Below, one piece after another: positions 36,416 to 44,641 of a stretch of DNA of 64,000 bases. A program made the translations under genes and the position numbers. Source of the stretch: Luteitalea sp. (GTDB lineage: Bacteria > Acidobacteriota > Vicinamibacteria > Vicinamibacterales > Vicinamibacteraceae); the NCBI GenBank assembly GCA_009377605.1, contig WHTT01000019.1, positions 1-64,000 on the forward strand, read 5' to 3'. The first letter of the stretch is position 1. Every line of letters begins with the position of its first letter. The notes below the pieces were generated by a model. It made no database searches. It saw nothing but the letters and a program-made list of their open reading frames with translations, and was not told where the DNA came from.

Positions 36416-37251
36416 GCGATGACCTCCACGCCACGCACGCGGCGCTCGAGGACGAAGATCGGCACGACGATCAACGCGGCAACCGCGATGAACGACACCA
36501 CCGGCGGCACCTCATAGCGCGGGGCCACGCGGAAGATCACGTCGCCGATCTGCTCGAGATTCGCAATGAACGAGACCCACGCTACGCGCGACCCGCCCGT
36601 GATGAGCGACAGGAGACCAAACACCGCATGACTGAACAGTGCGACGCCCGCGAAGACGATGCCGCTGAAGCGAGCGCTCTTGGAGAGCGATGAGATCGCG
36701 AGCATCATGAGGGCGTTGACGAAGGTCTCCACGAGCGAAGCCAATGCAATCGACGGCACCAGGCTGATATTCGCACGGGCAAAGCTGAAGCTGCCGTAGA
36801 AGACCACCTGCAGCAAGAGCAGCAGCATCGTGGGGACCAACGTAATCGCGAGCAGCGCTGTCACGAGCACTGCCAGCTTGCCGGCCACGTACTCCGTCCG
36901 CGTGAGCGGCTTCGAGAGATAGATCTGCAGCGCGTTGGCACGACGGTCGTTCGCAATGAGCCCGGCGCCGACGTAGATGGTGACGATGAAGATCGGCAAG
37001 CCCTGGATGTCGAGAAAGTCGCGGAACATCTGCGGCGTGGGCGCGAGCAGCTGCGCTTGAGAGAAGTTGGCGGCGAAATAAATGCGCACCGCGTAGACGA
37101 CAAACGGGATCCACGCGGCGATCATCACAGCCAGGAAGGCACGGCGGCGCAGAAAGCTCATGAGGCCGTGCCCGGCAATGACCGTCCATGCGCCCGTCGC
37201 CGGTAGACGCGTGCCCTGATAGCGGCGATAGCTCTGATCGTGAATCGGCAT
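36412..37251 (-). CDS. ABC-2 type permease
   Basis: A 279-residue membrane protein with six predicted helices; IANDRRANALQIYLSKPLTRTEYVAG is the coupling segment of this family (about residues 100-125). ATG 37251 with MPIHDQSYRRY is chosen because it lies 11 nt after the ATPase stop; the longer frame covers that ATPase in another frame. Confidence 0.9.
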   Translation of the reverse strand: MPIHDQSYRRYQGTRLPATGAWTVIAGHGLMSFLRRRAFLAVMIAAWIPFVVYAVRIYFAANFSQAQLLAPTPQMFRDFLDIQGLPIFIVTIYVGAGLIANDRRANALQIYLSKPLTRTEYVAGKLAVLVTALLAITLVPTMLLLLLQVVFYGSFSFARANISLVPSIALASLVETFVNALMMLAISSLSKSARFSGIVFAGVALFSHAVFGLLSLITGGSRVAWVSFIANLEQIGDVIFRVAPRYEVPPVVSFIAVAALIVVPIFVLERRVRGVEVIA

Positions 37252-37262
37252 CTTCAGGTTCT

Positions 37263-38192
37263 TTAGCGTTCTCCAACCGCGCGGGCAAAGACGTCCTCGA
37301 GAGTGGGGACACTGGGCCGCAGGTGCCGCACTTGCACGCCGTGCCTGGCCGCCAGGCCGAACAGATCCTTGGCGTCCATGCCGGCCGGCACGAACACCCG
37401 CATCACATCGTCGTCGCCGCCATGACAATCCATCTGATGGGCGCTGAGCACCTCCACGAACGCCGGGAGGTCGCCTTTGATCCGTAGCTCGAACACGCGG
37501 CCCGCAGGCCCTTTCAGCTCGTCGATCGGGCCGTGGGTCGCCACGCGGCCACGGTCGAGGACCACGACGTGCTGACAGGTCGCCTCGACGTCCGGCAGGA
37601 GGTGAGAGGACAGAATGAGGTTCACCCCCTTGTTGTGCGCCAGGTCCTGCACCAGGGCCAGCATCTCGTCCCGGCCGCGCGGGTCGAGGCCGTTGGTCGG
37701 CTCGTCGAGGAAGAGCAGGTCCGGATCGTGGACCAACGCCTGCCCAAGCTTCAAGCGCTGCTTCATTCCGGTTGAGTACGTCTCCGAGTTGCGATAGCGC
37801 GCCTCGCCTAGGCCCACGTAGAAGAGCACTTCGTGGGCACGTTGCATGGCGTCGGCATCCGGCAGGCCCGCGAGTCGGCCGCAGTACGCAACGAAGGTCA
37901 CCGCGTTCATGCCTGGGATGTGCGCGTCCGTTTCCGGCATGTAGCCAATGCGCCGCCGAATCTCGCGGGCGCGCGTACGCACATCCAGCCCGAGGACGTT
38001 CATGCTGCCCTGATCGGGCGTGATGAAGCCGAGCAGCGCGCGCAGTAACGTGCTCTTGCCCGCACCGTTCGGGCCGAGGAGGCCGATGGCGCCGGTCGCG
38101 AACGTGGCACTCACGTCGTTCAGCGCCCGCGTCTTGGCGTAGGTCACGCTCACCTGCTGGAGCTGAACGACCGCATCTGACATCTCAGTCAT
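37263..38192 (-). CDS. ABC transporter ATPase
   Basis: A 309-residue ATP-binding subunit, first gene of a four-gene ABC operon. Walker A GPNGAGKST near residue 39, signature YSTGMKQRLKLGQ near 140, Walker B LLFLDEP near 160. The operon encodes two ATPase-permease pairs, which may form one heteromeric exporter. The start is ATG 38192, with a second ATG three codons on. Confidence 0.94.
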   Translation of the reverse strand: MTEMSDAVVQLQQVSVTYAKTRALNDVSATFATGAIGLLGPNGAGKSTLLRALLGFITPDQGSMNVLGLDVRTRAREIRRRIGYMPETDAHIPGMNAVTFVAYCGRLAGLPDADAMQRAHEVLFYVGLGEARYRNSETYSTGMKQRLKLGQALVHDPDLLFLDEPTNGLDPRGRDEMLALVQDLAHNKGVNLILSSHLLPDVEATCQHVVVLDRGRVATHGPIDELKGPAGRVFELRIKGDLPAFVEVLSAHQMDCHGGDDDVMRVFVPAGMDAKDLFGLAARHGVQVRHLRPSVPTLEDVFARAVGER

Positions 38193-38227
38193 CTAGACGA
38201 AGGGAAATGGCCCTGGGTTCTCCAACC

Positions 38228-38253
38228 GCCGCCTCGGCGAGGCGGCCCTACCT
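38228..38253. repeat. Family D palindrome (GCCGCCTCG-CGAGGCGGC)
   Basis: A 9-bp palindrome at 38228-38246 followed by CCTACCT. It lies at the 3' end of the minus-strand HD gene and reaches into its stop codon. The same core plus GCCCTACCT recurs at 47475-47502. Confidence 0.8.
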
Positions 38254-38821
38254 ACAGCTCTCCTCTGAGCCCCAGGACATCAGCCTGCTCCCGCATCGAG
38301 GCGATGACGTTGGCAATGTGCTCGTCGAGCGGGATACCGAGCTCCTCGGCACCGCCGATCAGATCTTCACGACGGACCGCGCGTGCAAACGCCTTGTCCT
38401 TCATGCGCTTGCGCACGGAGGATGGCGAAAGGTCGAGCACACTTTTCGAGGGCCGGACGAGCGCCGCCGCGGTGATGAAGCCGCACAGCTCGTCGCAGGC
38501 AAACAGCGCGTGCTCGAGGTTCGTTTGCCGCGGCACGCCCGTGTGATCGCCGTGTGAGAGGACCGCGCGGACGATCGTCTCGGGATAGCCCCGGTCGCGG
38601 AGAATCTCGCTGCCTCGAAACGGATGATCGGTGAGATCGGGCCAGCGCTCGTAGTCGAAGTCGTGCAGGAGCGCCGTGACGCCCCACAGCACCTCGTCTT
38701 CGCTGAACCGCCGCGCATAGCCACGCACGGCCGCTTCGACGGCAAGTGCGTGGCGGATCAAGCTCTCGCTCTTGGTGTACTCGGTCAGCAACGACCAGGC
38801 TTCATCACGCGATGGGCTCAT
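38252..38821 (-). CDS. HD-domain hydrolase
   Basis: A 189-residue protein with the HD superfamily metal residues: RHALAVEAAV, ALLHDFDYERWP (the HD pair) and VLSHGDHTG. This layout matches small metal-dependent phosphohydrolases. The natural substrate is unknown. It lies 60 nt upstream of the ABC operon in the same direction, across a palindromic repeat. Confidence 0.88.
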   Translation of the reverse strand: MSPSRDEAWSLLTEYTKSESLIRHALAVEAAVRGYARRFSEDEVLWGVTALLHDFDYERWPDLTDHPFRGSEILRDRGYPETIVRAVLSHGDHTGVPRQTNLEHALFACDELCGFITAAALVRPSKSVLDLSPSSVRKRMKDKAFARAVRREDLIGGAEELGIPLDEHIANVIASMREQADVLGLRGEL

Positions 38822-38908
38822 GTTGGTCTCGCTCGTCCGCAGGATCGTATCAGGAGGCGGGCCGCGGCGCGAAGGCGGCAGGACCGCCTCCTGCGGCCGC
38901 TGGCATGA

Positions 38909-38914
38909 TATAGT
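38909..38914 (+). promoter_or_regulatory. TATAGT -10 box of the NUDIX gene
   Basis: TATAGT lies 24 nt before the GTG start, giving a leader of about 17 nt. No ribosome-binding site of the usual kind is visible in the leader. Confidence 0.4.
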
Positions 38915-38938
38915 CCTTGCGCTTTACGTCTGAGCCCC

Positions 38939-39379
38939 GTGTCTGGCCGCAGCTACCCCAAACAGCCAATTGTCGGCGTCGGCGCCGTCGTCATAGACGA
39001 AGGGCGCGTGCTGCTGGTGCGGCGTGCCACGGAGCCGCAGGCAGGTCAGTGGAGCTTGCCGGGTGGCCGCGTCGAGCTCGGCGAAACGCTGACCGCCGCC
39101 GTCGCACGCGAGCTCCACGAGGAAACCGGCGTCGAGATCGATGTAGGACCTTCCGTCGAGGTCCTCGATCGTATCGTGCACGACGCCAATCGGCGCGTGC
39201 AGTACCACTACGTGCTGGTCGACTTTCTCTGCACGGTTCGGGGAGGCACACGCCGGGCTGGGTCCGACGTGAGCGAGGTTGTACTCGCCGACCCGTTCGA
39301 GCTCGCAGGCTATCAGCTGTCCAGCGATACACGTGCGGTCATCGAGAAGGCACTCGATCTCTGGCGGAGAGCACGGTGA
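38939..39379 (+). CDS. NUDIX hydrolase
   Basis: A 146-residue nucleotide-diphosphate hydrolase. The complete NUDIX box runs from GGRVELGETL to REL-EETGVE at residues 42-64 and keeps all metal-binding glutamates. ADP-ribose, dinucleotides or oxidised nucleotides are possible substrates. The start is GTG 38939. Its TGA stop is the TGA of the first GGTGA unit in the octamer array. Confidence 0.93.
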   Translation: MSGRSYPKQPIVGVGAVVIDEGRVLLVRRATEPQAGQWSLPGGRVELGETLTAAVARELHEETGVEIDVGPSVEVLDRIVHDANRRVQYHYVLVDFLCTVRGGTRRAGSDVSEVVLADPFELAGYQLSSDTRAVIEKALDLWRRAR

Positions 39380-39553
39380 GAGGTGACGGGGGTGACAAGG
39401 TGATGGGGTGACAAGGTGAGGGGTGACAAGGTGACAAGGTGATAGGGTGGCTCGAGGGCACGTGGCAAACATCGAGCGGCATAGACGCGTCGCCGCATTC
39501 ACCCGATGCTCGAATCACCCGGTCACCTTGTCACCCCGTCACCCCATCACCCT
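39375..39553. repeat. Facing octamer arrays between convergent genes
   Basis: From 39375 to 39450 about nine GGTGACAA or GGTGAGGG units run rightward, with two units of 7 or 9 nt. From about 39516 to 39553 the complementary units run leftward. Both flanking genes stop inside the first unit: the NUDIX gene at 39377-39379 and the YjbQ gene at 39549-39547. It has the same layout and word as 15043-15190, with 65 nt of unrelated DNA in the middle. Confidence 0.9.
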
Positions 39554-39963
39554 GCCTCGCCGATCACCTTGATGACAACCCGCTTGCGACGCTGGCCGTC
39601 GAACTCGGCATAGAAGACCTGCTCCCACGGGCCGAGATCGAGGTCGCCGTTGGTAATCGGCAAAATCACCTGTTGCCCCATAATCGTGCGCTTCAAATGA
39701 GCATCGGCATTGTCCTCGCCGGTCTGGTGATGGCGATACGGCAAGCCGTAGGGCGCCAGCTTCTCCAGCCAGGTCTGGAAATCCTCGATGAGGCCCTCTT
39801 CCCAGTCGTTGACATAGACGCCCGCCGTGATGTGCATGGCGGAGACGAGCACCATGCCTTCCTTCACGCCACTCTTCTTCACGGCCTTGCGTACGTCATC
39901 GGTAATGCGAACGAACTCCTGTCGCTTCTTCGTGTTGAACCAGAGATAGTCGGTGTGGGTCAT
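39547..39963 (-). CDS. YjbQ/UPF0047 family protein
   Basis: A 138-residue protein of the YjbQ family, some members of which have secondary thiamin-phosphate synthase activity. The conserved block is [17 protein letters not shown], then [14 protein letters not shown] with the histidine-rich site, then [14 protein letters not shown]. Length is typical. The true role in cells is unsettled. A heptamer array lies directly upstream. Confidence 0.92.
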   Translation of the reverse strand: MTHTDYLWFNTKKRQEFVRITDDVRKAVKKSGVKEGMVLVSAMHITAGVYVNDWEEGLIEDFQTWLEKLAPYGLPYRHHQTGEDNADAHLKRTIMGQQVILPITNGDLDLGPWEQVFYAEFDGQRRKRVVIKVIGEAG

Positions 39964-39969
39964 CGTTCA

Positions 39970-40090
39970 GGCTCTTGGTTCTTGGTTCTTGGTTCTTGGT
40001 TCTTCGTGCGATGGCGCCCCGATGCTTCACCGCGGCCCCTGCGTGCGCCGCCGCACCAAGCACCAGGGACTATGGACCAAGGACCAAATT
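39970..40090. repeat. Two heptamer arrays upstream of yjbQ and at the tsaD end
   Basis: 39970-40004 is five units of GGTTCTT in register, directly upstream of the minus-strand yjbQ gene. 40056-40090 is five degenerate units related to CCAAGGA, also in exact 7-nt register. The TAG stop of tsaD (40072-40070) falls in the second array. Confidence 0.85.
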
Positions 40091-41197
40091 GGCGTGCGCA
40101 TTGAGGGAGAGCGGTGCGGCAACGCCCTGATGGAAGCGGCGGAGGCCAGCGGCCGCAATCATGGCGGCGTTGTCGGTGGCGAGCTTCAAGCTCGGCACGA
40201 AGACCGGCAGGCCCGCTTTCTCACCACGCGCCGCGGCAACCGTCCGTAAGCGGCTGTTCGCGGACACGCCGCCGGCAATGCCGACGCTACGCGCGTTGTG
40301 CCAGCGTGCCGCGTCGAACGTGCGATCGAGCAACGCCTCGATCACCGCGCGTTGGAAGCTGGCACAGATATCGGCAATGTCCCGATCGGAAAAGAGCGTG
40401 CGGGGGCTCCCGTCGACACCTGGCTCTGCGCCCTGCGCCGCCGCGCGCTTCTTGACGTAACGGAGCACTGCCGTCTTCAGGCCGCTGAAGCTGAAGTCGG
40501 TGCGATATTGCAGCGCCTTCTCGAAGCCCTTGGGGAGCCGCACGGGCGGCGCCGGGTTGCGGTCGCGATGCGTGAGGCGCGCCACCGGGAACTCGATCGC
40601 CAGCTCGTTCCCCTGCTTCGCCAGCTCGTCGATGATCGGACCGCCGGGATATCCCAGACCCAGGAGCTTGGCGACCTTGTCGTATGCTTCGCCTGCCGCG
40701 TCATCACGGGTCCGGCCCACGAGCTCGTAGGTGCCCGCGACGGGCACCAGGTATAGGCTCGTATGGCCGCCGGAGACGACCAGAATCGACGCCGGGTAGG
40801 GCAGCTCGCCGTGCTCCAGCACGAGTGACTCGATGTGACCAGCCAGATGATGCACCGGCACGAACGGCACGTCGAGTGTGGCGGCAGCCGCCTTCGCGAA
40901 CGAGAAGCCCACGAGCAGCGATCCCACGAGGCCCGGCCCTTGGGTGGCGGCAATCGCGTCGACATCGCGCCAGTCGACGGCAGCGTCCTCCAACGCCCGC
41001 TCCGCAACGCCGCAGATGTCTCGCAGATGCTGTCGCGACGCCAGCTCCGGCACGACGCCGCCCCATTCGCGGTGAATGGCCACTTGCGAGGCAATCACGT
41101 TCGAGCGCACACGCCACGGCCGCATCGGCTCGCCGGTCTCCTCGACGATCGCCGCCGCCGTCTCGTCGCACGAGCTCTCGATGCCGAGGATCTTCAC
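40070..41197 (-). CDS. tsaD: tRNA threonylcarbamoyltransferase TsaD
   Basis: Transfers the threonylcarbamoyl group to A37 of ANN-decoding tRNAs, together with TsaB, TsaC and TsaE (not in the window). The 375-residue protein has IESSCDETAAA at residue 5, the iron-binding VHHLAGHIES near 114, SGGHTSLYLV near 140 and GGVSANSRLR near 320. The start is GTG 41197. The C terminus and stop lie in a heptamer array. Confidence 0.97.
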   Translation of the reverse strand: MKILGIESSCDETAAAIVEETGEPMRPWRVRSNVIASQVAIHREWGGVVPELASRQHLRDICGVAERALEDAAVDWRDVDAIAATQGPGLVGSLLVGFSFAKAAAATLDVPFVPVHHLAGHIESLVLEHGELPYPASILVVSGGHTSLYLVPVAGTYELVGRTRDDAAGEAYDKVAKLLGLGYPGGPIIDELAKQGNELAIEFPVARLTHRDRNPAPPVRLPKGFEKALQYRTDFSFSGLKTAVLRYVKKRAAAQGAEPGVDGSPRTLFSDRDIADICASFQRAVIEALLDRTFDAARWHNARSVGIAGGVSANSRLRTVAAARGEKAGLPVFVPSLKLATDNAAMIAAAGLRRFHQGVAAPLSLNAHANLVLGP

Positions 41198-41246
41198 ATA
41201 GCACCATCCGCGCTACGGCTCCGTCACCATGTACTACGTTTGCGGT

Positions 41247-42308
41247 CTACGTCAACGCCGGCGCATCCTGCTCGACCAACGCCCGCAGGGACACCTCGTA
41301 CGGTGGCCGCGCAATGCTGCGCTCGGTGACGATGCCGCTGATGTAGGCGGCAGGGGTAATGTCGAAGGCCGGGTTCCAGACGGTCGCGCCCTGCGGTGCG
41401 AGCCGCTGCGATCCCATGTGCGTGACCTCGCGCTCGTTGCGCTCTTCGATGGGAATGGCGCTGCCGTCGGGAGAGGCAAGATCGATTGTCGACAGCGGGG
41501 CGGCCACATAGAACGGCACGCTGTGCTCGCGCGCGAGCACGGCGAGCGAATAGGTCCCGATCTTGTTCGCCACGTCGCCGTTTGCCGCAATGCGATCGGC
41601 GCCCACGACGACCAGATCCACGCGACCGTGGCGCATCAGCGCGCCCGCCATGTTGTCGGCGATCACCGTCGTTGGTATGCCATCTTTGACCAGCTCCCAG
41701 GCGGTGAGACGCGCGCCCTGGAGGAATGGCCGCGTCTCGTCCGCAAACACCTCCACCCGGCGGCCGAGGTCGACGGCACCGCGGATGACGCCCAGCGCCG
41801 TGCCATAGCCCGCGGTTGCGAGCGCACCCGCATTGCAGTGCGTGAGCACGCGCGCCTGTTCCGGAACGATCGTCGCGCCATGCCGGCCGATGGCTCGGCA
41901 GCTCTCGAGGTCCTCGTCGTGAATCCGCTTGGCCTCCACTTCGAGCCGTATCTTCAGCTCTTCGACCGATGCCCCCGCCTGGACTGCCGCCGAGAAGACA
42001 CGCTTCATGCGGTCGATGGCCCAGAACAGGTTCACGGCGGTCGGACGAGTCGACGCGAGCAGATCACAGATCTTGAGAAACTCTGCCGTGAGCTGCTTCG
42101 TGCCGCGGGCGCTGCTGCGCTTCGCGCCGAGCGCCACACCCATGGCCGCCGCGACACCAATGGCGGGCGCACCGCGAATCACCATCGTCTTGATGGCGCG
42201 TGCCACGTCCTGCGCCGTCCGACAGCGCACATAGACCTCCACGGCGGGCAGCTTCCGCTGGTCCACCATGGTCACCACATCATCGTCCCACGCCACAGTC
42301 GGCAACAT
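41247..42308 (-). CDS. mtnA: Methylthioribose-1-phosphate isomerase
   Basis: Converts methylthioribose 1-phosphate to methylthioribulose 1-phosphate in methionine salvage. The 353-residue protein has [13 protein letters not shown] near residue 50, [18 protein letters not shown] near 160, the catalytic-aspartate region [18 protein letters not shown] near 235 and [11 protein letters not shown] near 285. ATG 42308 is chosen because TATGAT lies exactly six bases before it. No other salvage gene is nearby. Confidence 0.96.
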   Translation of the reverse strand: MLPTVAWDDDVVTMVDQRKLPAVEVYVRCRTAQDVARAIKTMVIRGAPAIGVAAAMGVALGAKRSSARGTKQLTAEFLKICDLLASTRPTAVNLFWAIDRMKRVFSAAVQAGASVEELKIRLEVEAKRIHDEDLESCRAIGRHGATIVPEQARVLTHCNAGALATAGYGTALGVIRGAVDLGRRVEVFADETRPFLQGARLTAWELVKDGIPTTVIADNMAGALMRHGRVDLVVVGADRIAANGDVANKIGTYSLAVLAREHSVPFYVAAPLSTIDLASPDGSAIPIEERNEREVTHMGSQRLAPQGATVWNPAFDITPAAYISGIVTERSIARPPYEVSLRALVEQDAPALT

Positions 42309-42314
42309 AACGGC

Positions 42315-42320
42315 ATCATA
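42315..42320 (-). promoter_or_regulatory. TATGAT -10 box, leaderless mtnA
   Basis: On the minus strand TATGAT is followed by six bases and then the ATG of mtnA. There is no room for a ribosome-binding site. The same spacing is seen for folE, the Gfo-type gene and the MoxR-type gene. Confidence 0.5.
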
Positions 42321-42408
42321 CCCGATAGGTTGGACCGACTCATCGGCGACGTCGGGAAGCGGCTCGGGGTAACATCGAGAGCCGCGTTGTCCGGCGCCGT
42401 GAGCGACC

Positions 42409-43242
42409 ATGGATGAGAGAGACCTGAGGCAAACGTTCGATCAGTTGTACCAATCCTATTTCGGGGAGGCACACCTCGAGCAGGGTGCAATCGAGAGCTT
42501 GCCGCGGATCCTCGAATCGTGTGATCTATTCCTCGATGTGGGCGCGTCGCTGGGCATGTACACCTATTACGCGGACAAGCTCCTGAAGGGTAAGAAGATC
42601 ATCGCAATCGAGGCCGATCCCGATCGGTTCGCGGAGCTGGAGAAGAACTGCGCCAAGTGGCAGGGCGATAGCACGAACGAGATCGTCTCCCTCAACGCGT
42701 CCGTGGGCGATCGCGCGGGCACCGCAACCTTCTACAAGACCGGGTCGACCATCAGCGGCGCCCTCTTTCAAATCGAAGAGCGCTCGCAAGCCTACGAAGC
42801 GGTGGAAGTGCAGGAGGTGACGCTCGACGAGCTGTTCGAGCCGGCCGTCAAGATCGTGGCGAAGATCGACGTGGAAGGCGCCGAGTATCGCGTGCTCCAG
42901 GGCGCTCGGAAGCATCTGGACGCTCGCAACACGGACTTCTTGATCGAGCTGCATTGGTGGGGCGACCGGGAGCGTGGGACAACGTCGATGGACGTCCTGC
43001 GCTGCTTGTTCGAGCACCGCATGGCGATGATCCGGCCGGCCAAGCAGCAGAAGTCGCACTATCTCTTTCGGCCGGCGCGCGCCGGCGAGCTTCTGTGGCC
43101 GCCTTACATACGCTTCGCGCCGCTCTTGTTCGCCAAGTCGATGTACGGCAAGCATGCCCCCCGGCAGGTCCGTGAGATCCGCGAGCGGATCATCAAGGCC
43201 AGGCGCAAGAAGGTCTTCGGCGTTACTGGTGATCGAGCGTGA
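42409..43242 (+). CDS. FkbM-family methyltransferase
   Basis: A 277-residue SAM-dependent methyltransferase. Motif I is [15 protein letters not shown] near residue 41, the post-I acid lies in IIAIEADP, and the FkbM signature is [15 protein letters not shown] near 150. Such enzymes often O-methylate sugars in surface glycans. It starts the glycan-like cluster; the next gene overlaps it by 4 nt as GTGA. Confidence 0.88.
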   Translation: MDERDLRQTFDQLYQSYFGEAHLEQGAIESLPRILESCDLFLDVGASLGMYTYYADKLLKGKKIIAIEADPDRFAELEKNCAKWQGDSTNEIVSLNASVGDRAGTATFYKTGSTISGALFQIEERSQAYEAVEVQEVTLDELFEPAVKIVAKIDVEGAEYRVLQGARKHLDARNTDFLIELHWWGDRERGTTSMDVLRCLFEHRMAMIRPAKQQKSHYLFRPARAGELLWPPYIRFAPLLFAKSMYGKHAPRQVREIRERIIKARRKKVFGVTGDRA

Positions 43243-44495
43243 AGCGACACGTCCTCGTCTTGAACCAACACGGTGAGAATCGGGGAGACGAGGCAGCCAT
43301 GCGCGCCATGCTCGTCTCGCTGGACGAGGCCCTGGGCGGCGCGAGCTTCACGATTCTCTACCAGTACCGGGATCGCTCGCTGCGGATGGAGCTCCCGCAG
43401 GACGTGCAGATGCTGCCGATCATCATGCCGGTGAGCGAGGCGGCGCGATTGACGCTCTTCGGTCTCGGCACCTTGGTCAGTGCGAGGCTCGGGCAGCCCG
43501 TGCTCGGCAGGCTCGGTAAGGCCATCACCGACGCTTACGAGCGCGCAGACCTGGTGCTCTCGGCGCCTGGTGGTCCGTACTTTGGCGACATCTACGCCAA
43601 TCACGAGCTCGTCCATTGGTTCTTCGTCTGGCTCGCAAAGCGCTACCGCAAGCCACTGATGCTGTACTCGCCATCGGCTGGACCGTTCGCGAACCCCGTT
43701 CTCAACCAGGTGCGCCGTCGGCTCTACCGCGCGTTCGATGTCGTGTGTGCGCGAGAGCCCATCTCAGCTCGTATGATCGAGGGGCTGGTCGGTCAGGGTC
43801 TCACCGTGCACGTCACGGCAGATTCCGCCCTCCAGGTTCGCATGCCGCCGATGGGGCGGGCGCAGTACTTCGGCTCGAGCCGCAGCCACCTGGCGGCTCG
43901 CTTCATCGTCTGCACGTCGGTCATCGACTATGCGTTTCCCGGCGACGACGATCCGAAAGGCCTGAAGTCCGTCTACGAGCGCGCACTGATCGATCTGATG
44001 ACCCACCTCTCGAAGCGGCGCGATTGTCATTTCCTCTTCCTGCCCCAGCTGCATGGCTCGGTGCATACCGACGTGCCGTACCTGCGGCACATCGCGCAGC
44101 GGCTTCCGTCCGGTCTGAGCTGGGAGATCGTGGACGACCACCTGGATTCCGACACGCAGCGCGGCATCTTTGGAATGGCTGACACGTTTATCGCGAGCCG
44201 CTATCATCCGGCGATCTTCGGCAGCTCAGCGGGAGTTCCAGGCCTGTGTTTCTACTATGAGCACAAGGCGCTGGGCTTCATGACACAGCTCGGGATGGAA
44301 CGGTTCGCCTTCGACATCCGCAAGCTCGACTCCCGCGCCCTGTGTGAGGCAATGGACGAGATTCTCGAGAACGGCGCAGCGCTGGCTCGCGAGATTGAAT
44401 TGCGCTTGCCTGCTCTGGTCGCGCAAGCAAGGCGGAGCACCGAGCTCGCGGTGGCGCTCGTCGAGTCGGGAGGCGCTAGTGCCCTGTCTCAGTGA
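43239..44495 (+). CDS. Polysaccharide pyruvyl transferase family protein
   Basis: A 418-residue protein with the N-terminal LNQHGENRGDEAAMRAML motif and LSAPGGPYFGD near residue 107, as in CsaB/WcaK-type pyruvyl transferases that add ketal-linked pyruvate from PEP to glycans. The C-terminal half has FIASRYHPAIFGSSAGVP, the family donor-site block. Start GTG 43239. The last three residues and TGA stop are formed by the left end of an inserted 166-bp element. Confidence 0.88.
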   Translation: MKRHVLVLNQHGENRGDEAAMRAMLVSLDEALGGASFTILYQYRDRSLRMELPQDVQMLPIIMPVSEAARLTLFGLGTLVSARLGQPVLGRLGKAITDAYERADLVLSAPGGPYFGDIYANHELVHWFFVWLAKRYRKPLMLYSPSAGPFANPVLNQVRRRLYRAFDVVCAREPISARMIEGLVGQGLTVHVTADSALQVRMPPMGRAQYFGSSRSHLAARFIVCTSVIDYAFPGDDDPKGLKSVYERALIDLMTHLSKRRDCHFLFLPQLHGSVHTDVPYLRHIAQRLPSGLSWEIVDDHLDSDTQRGIFGMADTFIASRYHPAIFGSSAGVPGLCFYYEHKALGFMTQLGMERFAFDIRKLDSRALCEAMDEILENGAALAREIELRLPALVAQARRSTELAVALVESGGASALSQ

Positions 44496-44641
44496 TTCGC
44501 GACATAATTCCCGGGCGGGGCATCCCGCCTGGCGTCGTTGCTCGTCGGTCAAATACGGCCTGTATGCTCCCTCCTCGCGCCTCGCCAGCCGGGCGCCGCG
44601 CTCCGGGACTTATGCCACGAATCACTGAGACAGGACACTAG
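44476..44641. mobile_element. 166-bp MITE-like element with 39-bp inverted ends
   Basis: The ends 44476-44514 and 44603-44641 are inverted with 35 of 39 matches, each bounded by CTAG. No coding capacity is present, so it is non-autonomous. Its left end provides the stop of the pyruvyl-transferase gene and its right end abuts the ATG of the next gene. The internal GGTCAAATACGGCCTGTATG region could carry a promoter, though no convincing -35/-10 spacing was found. Confidence 0.88.
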
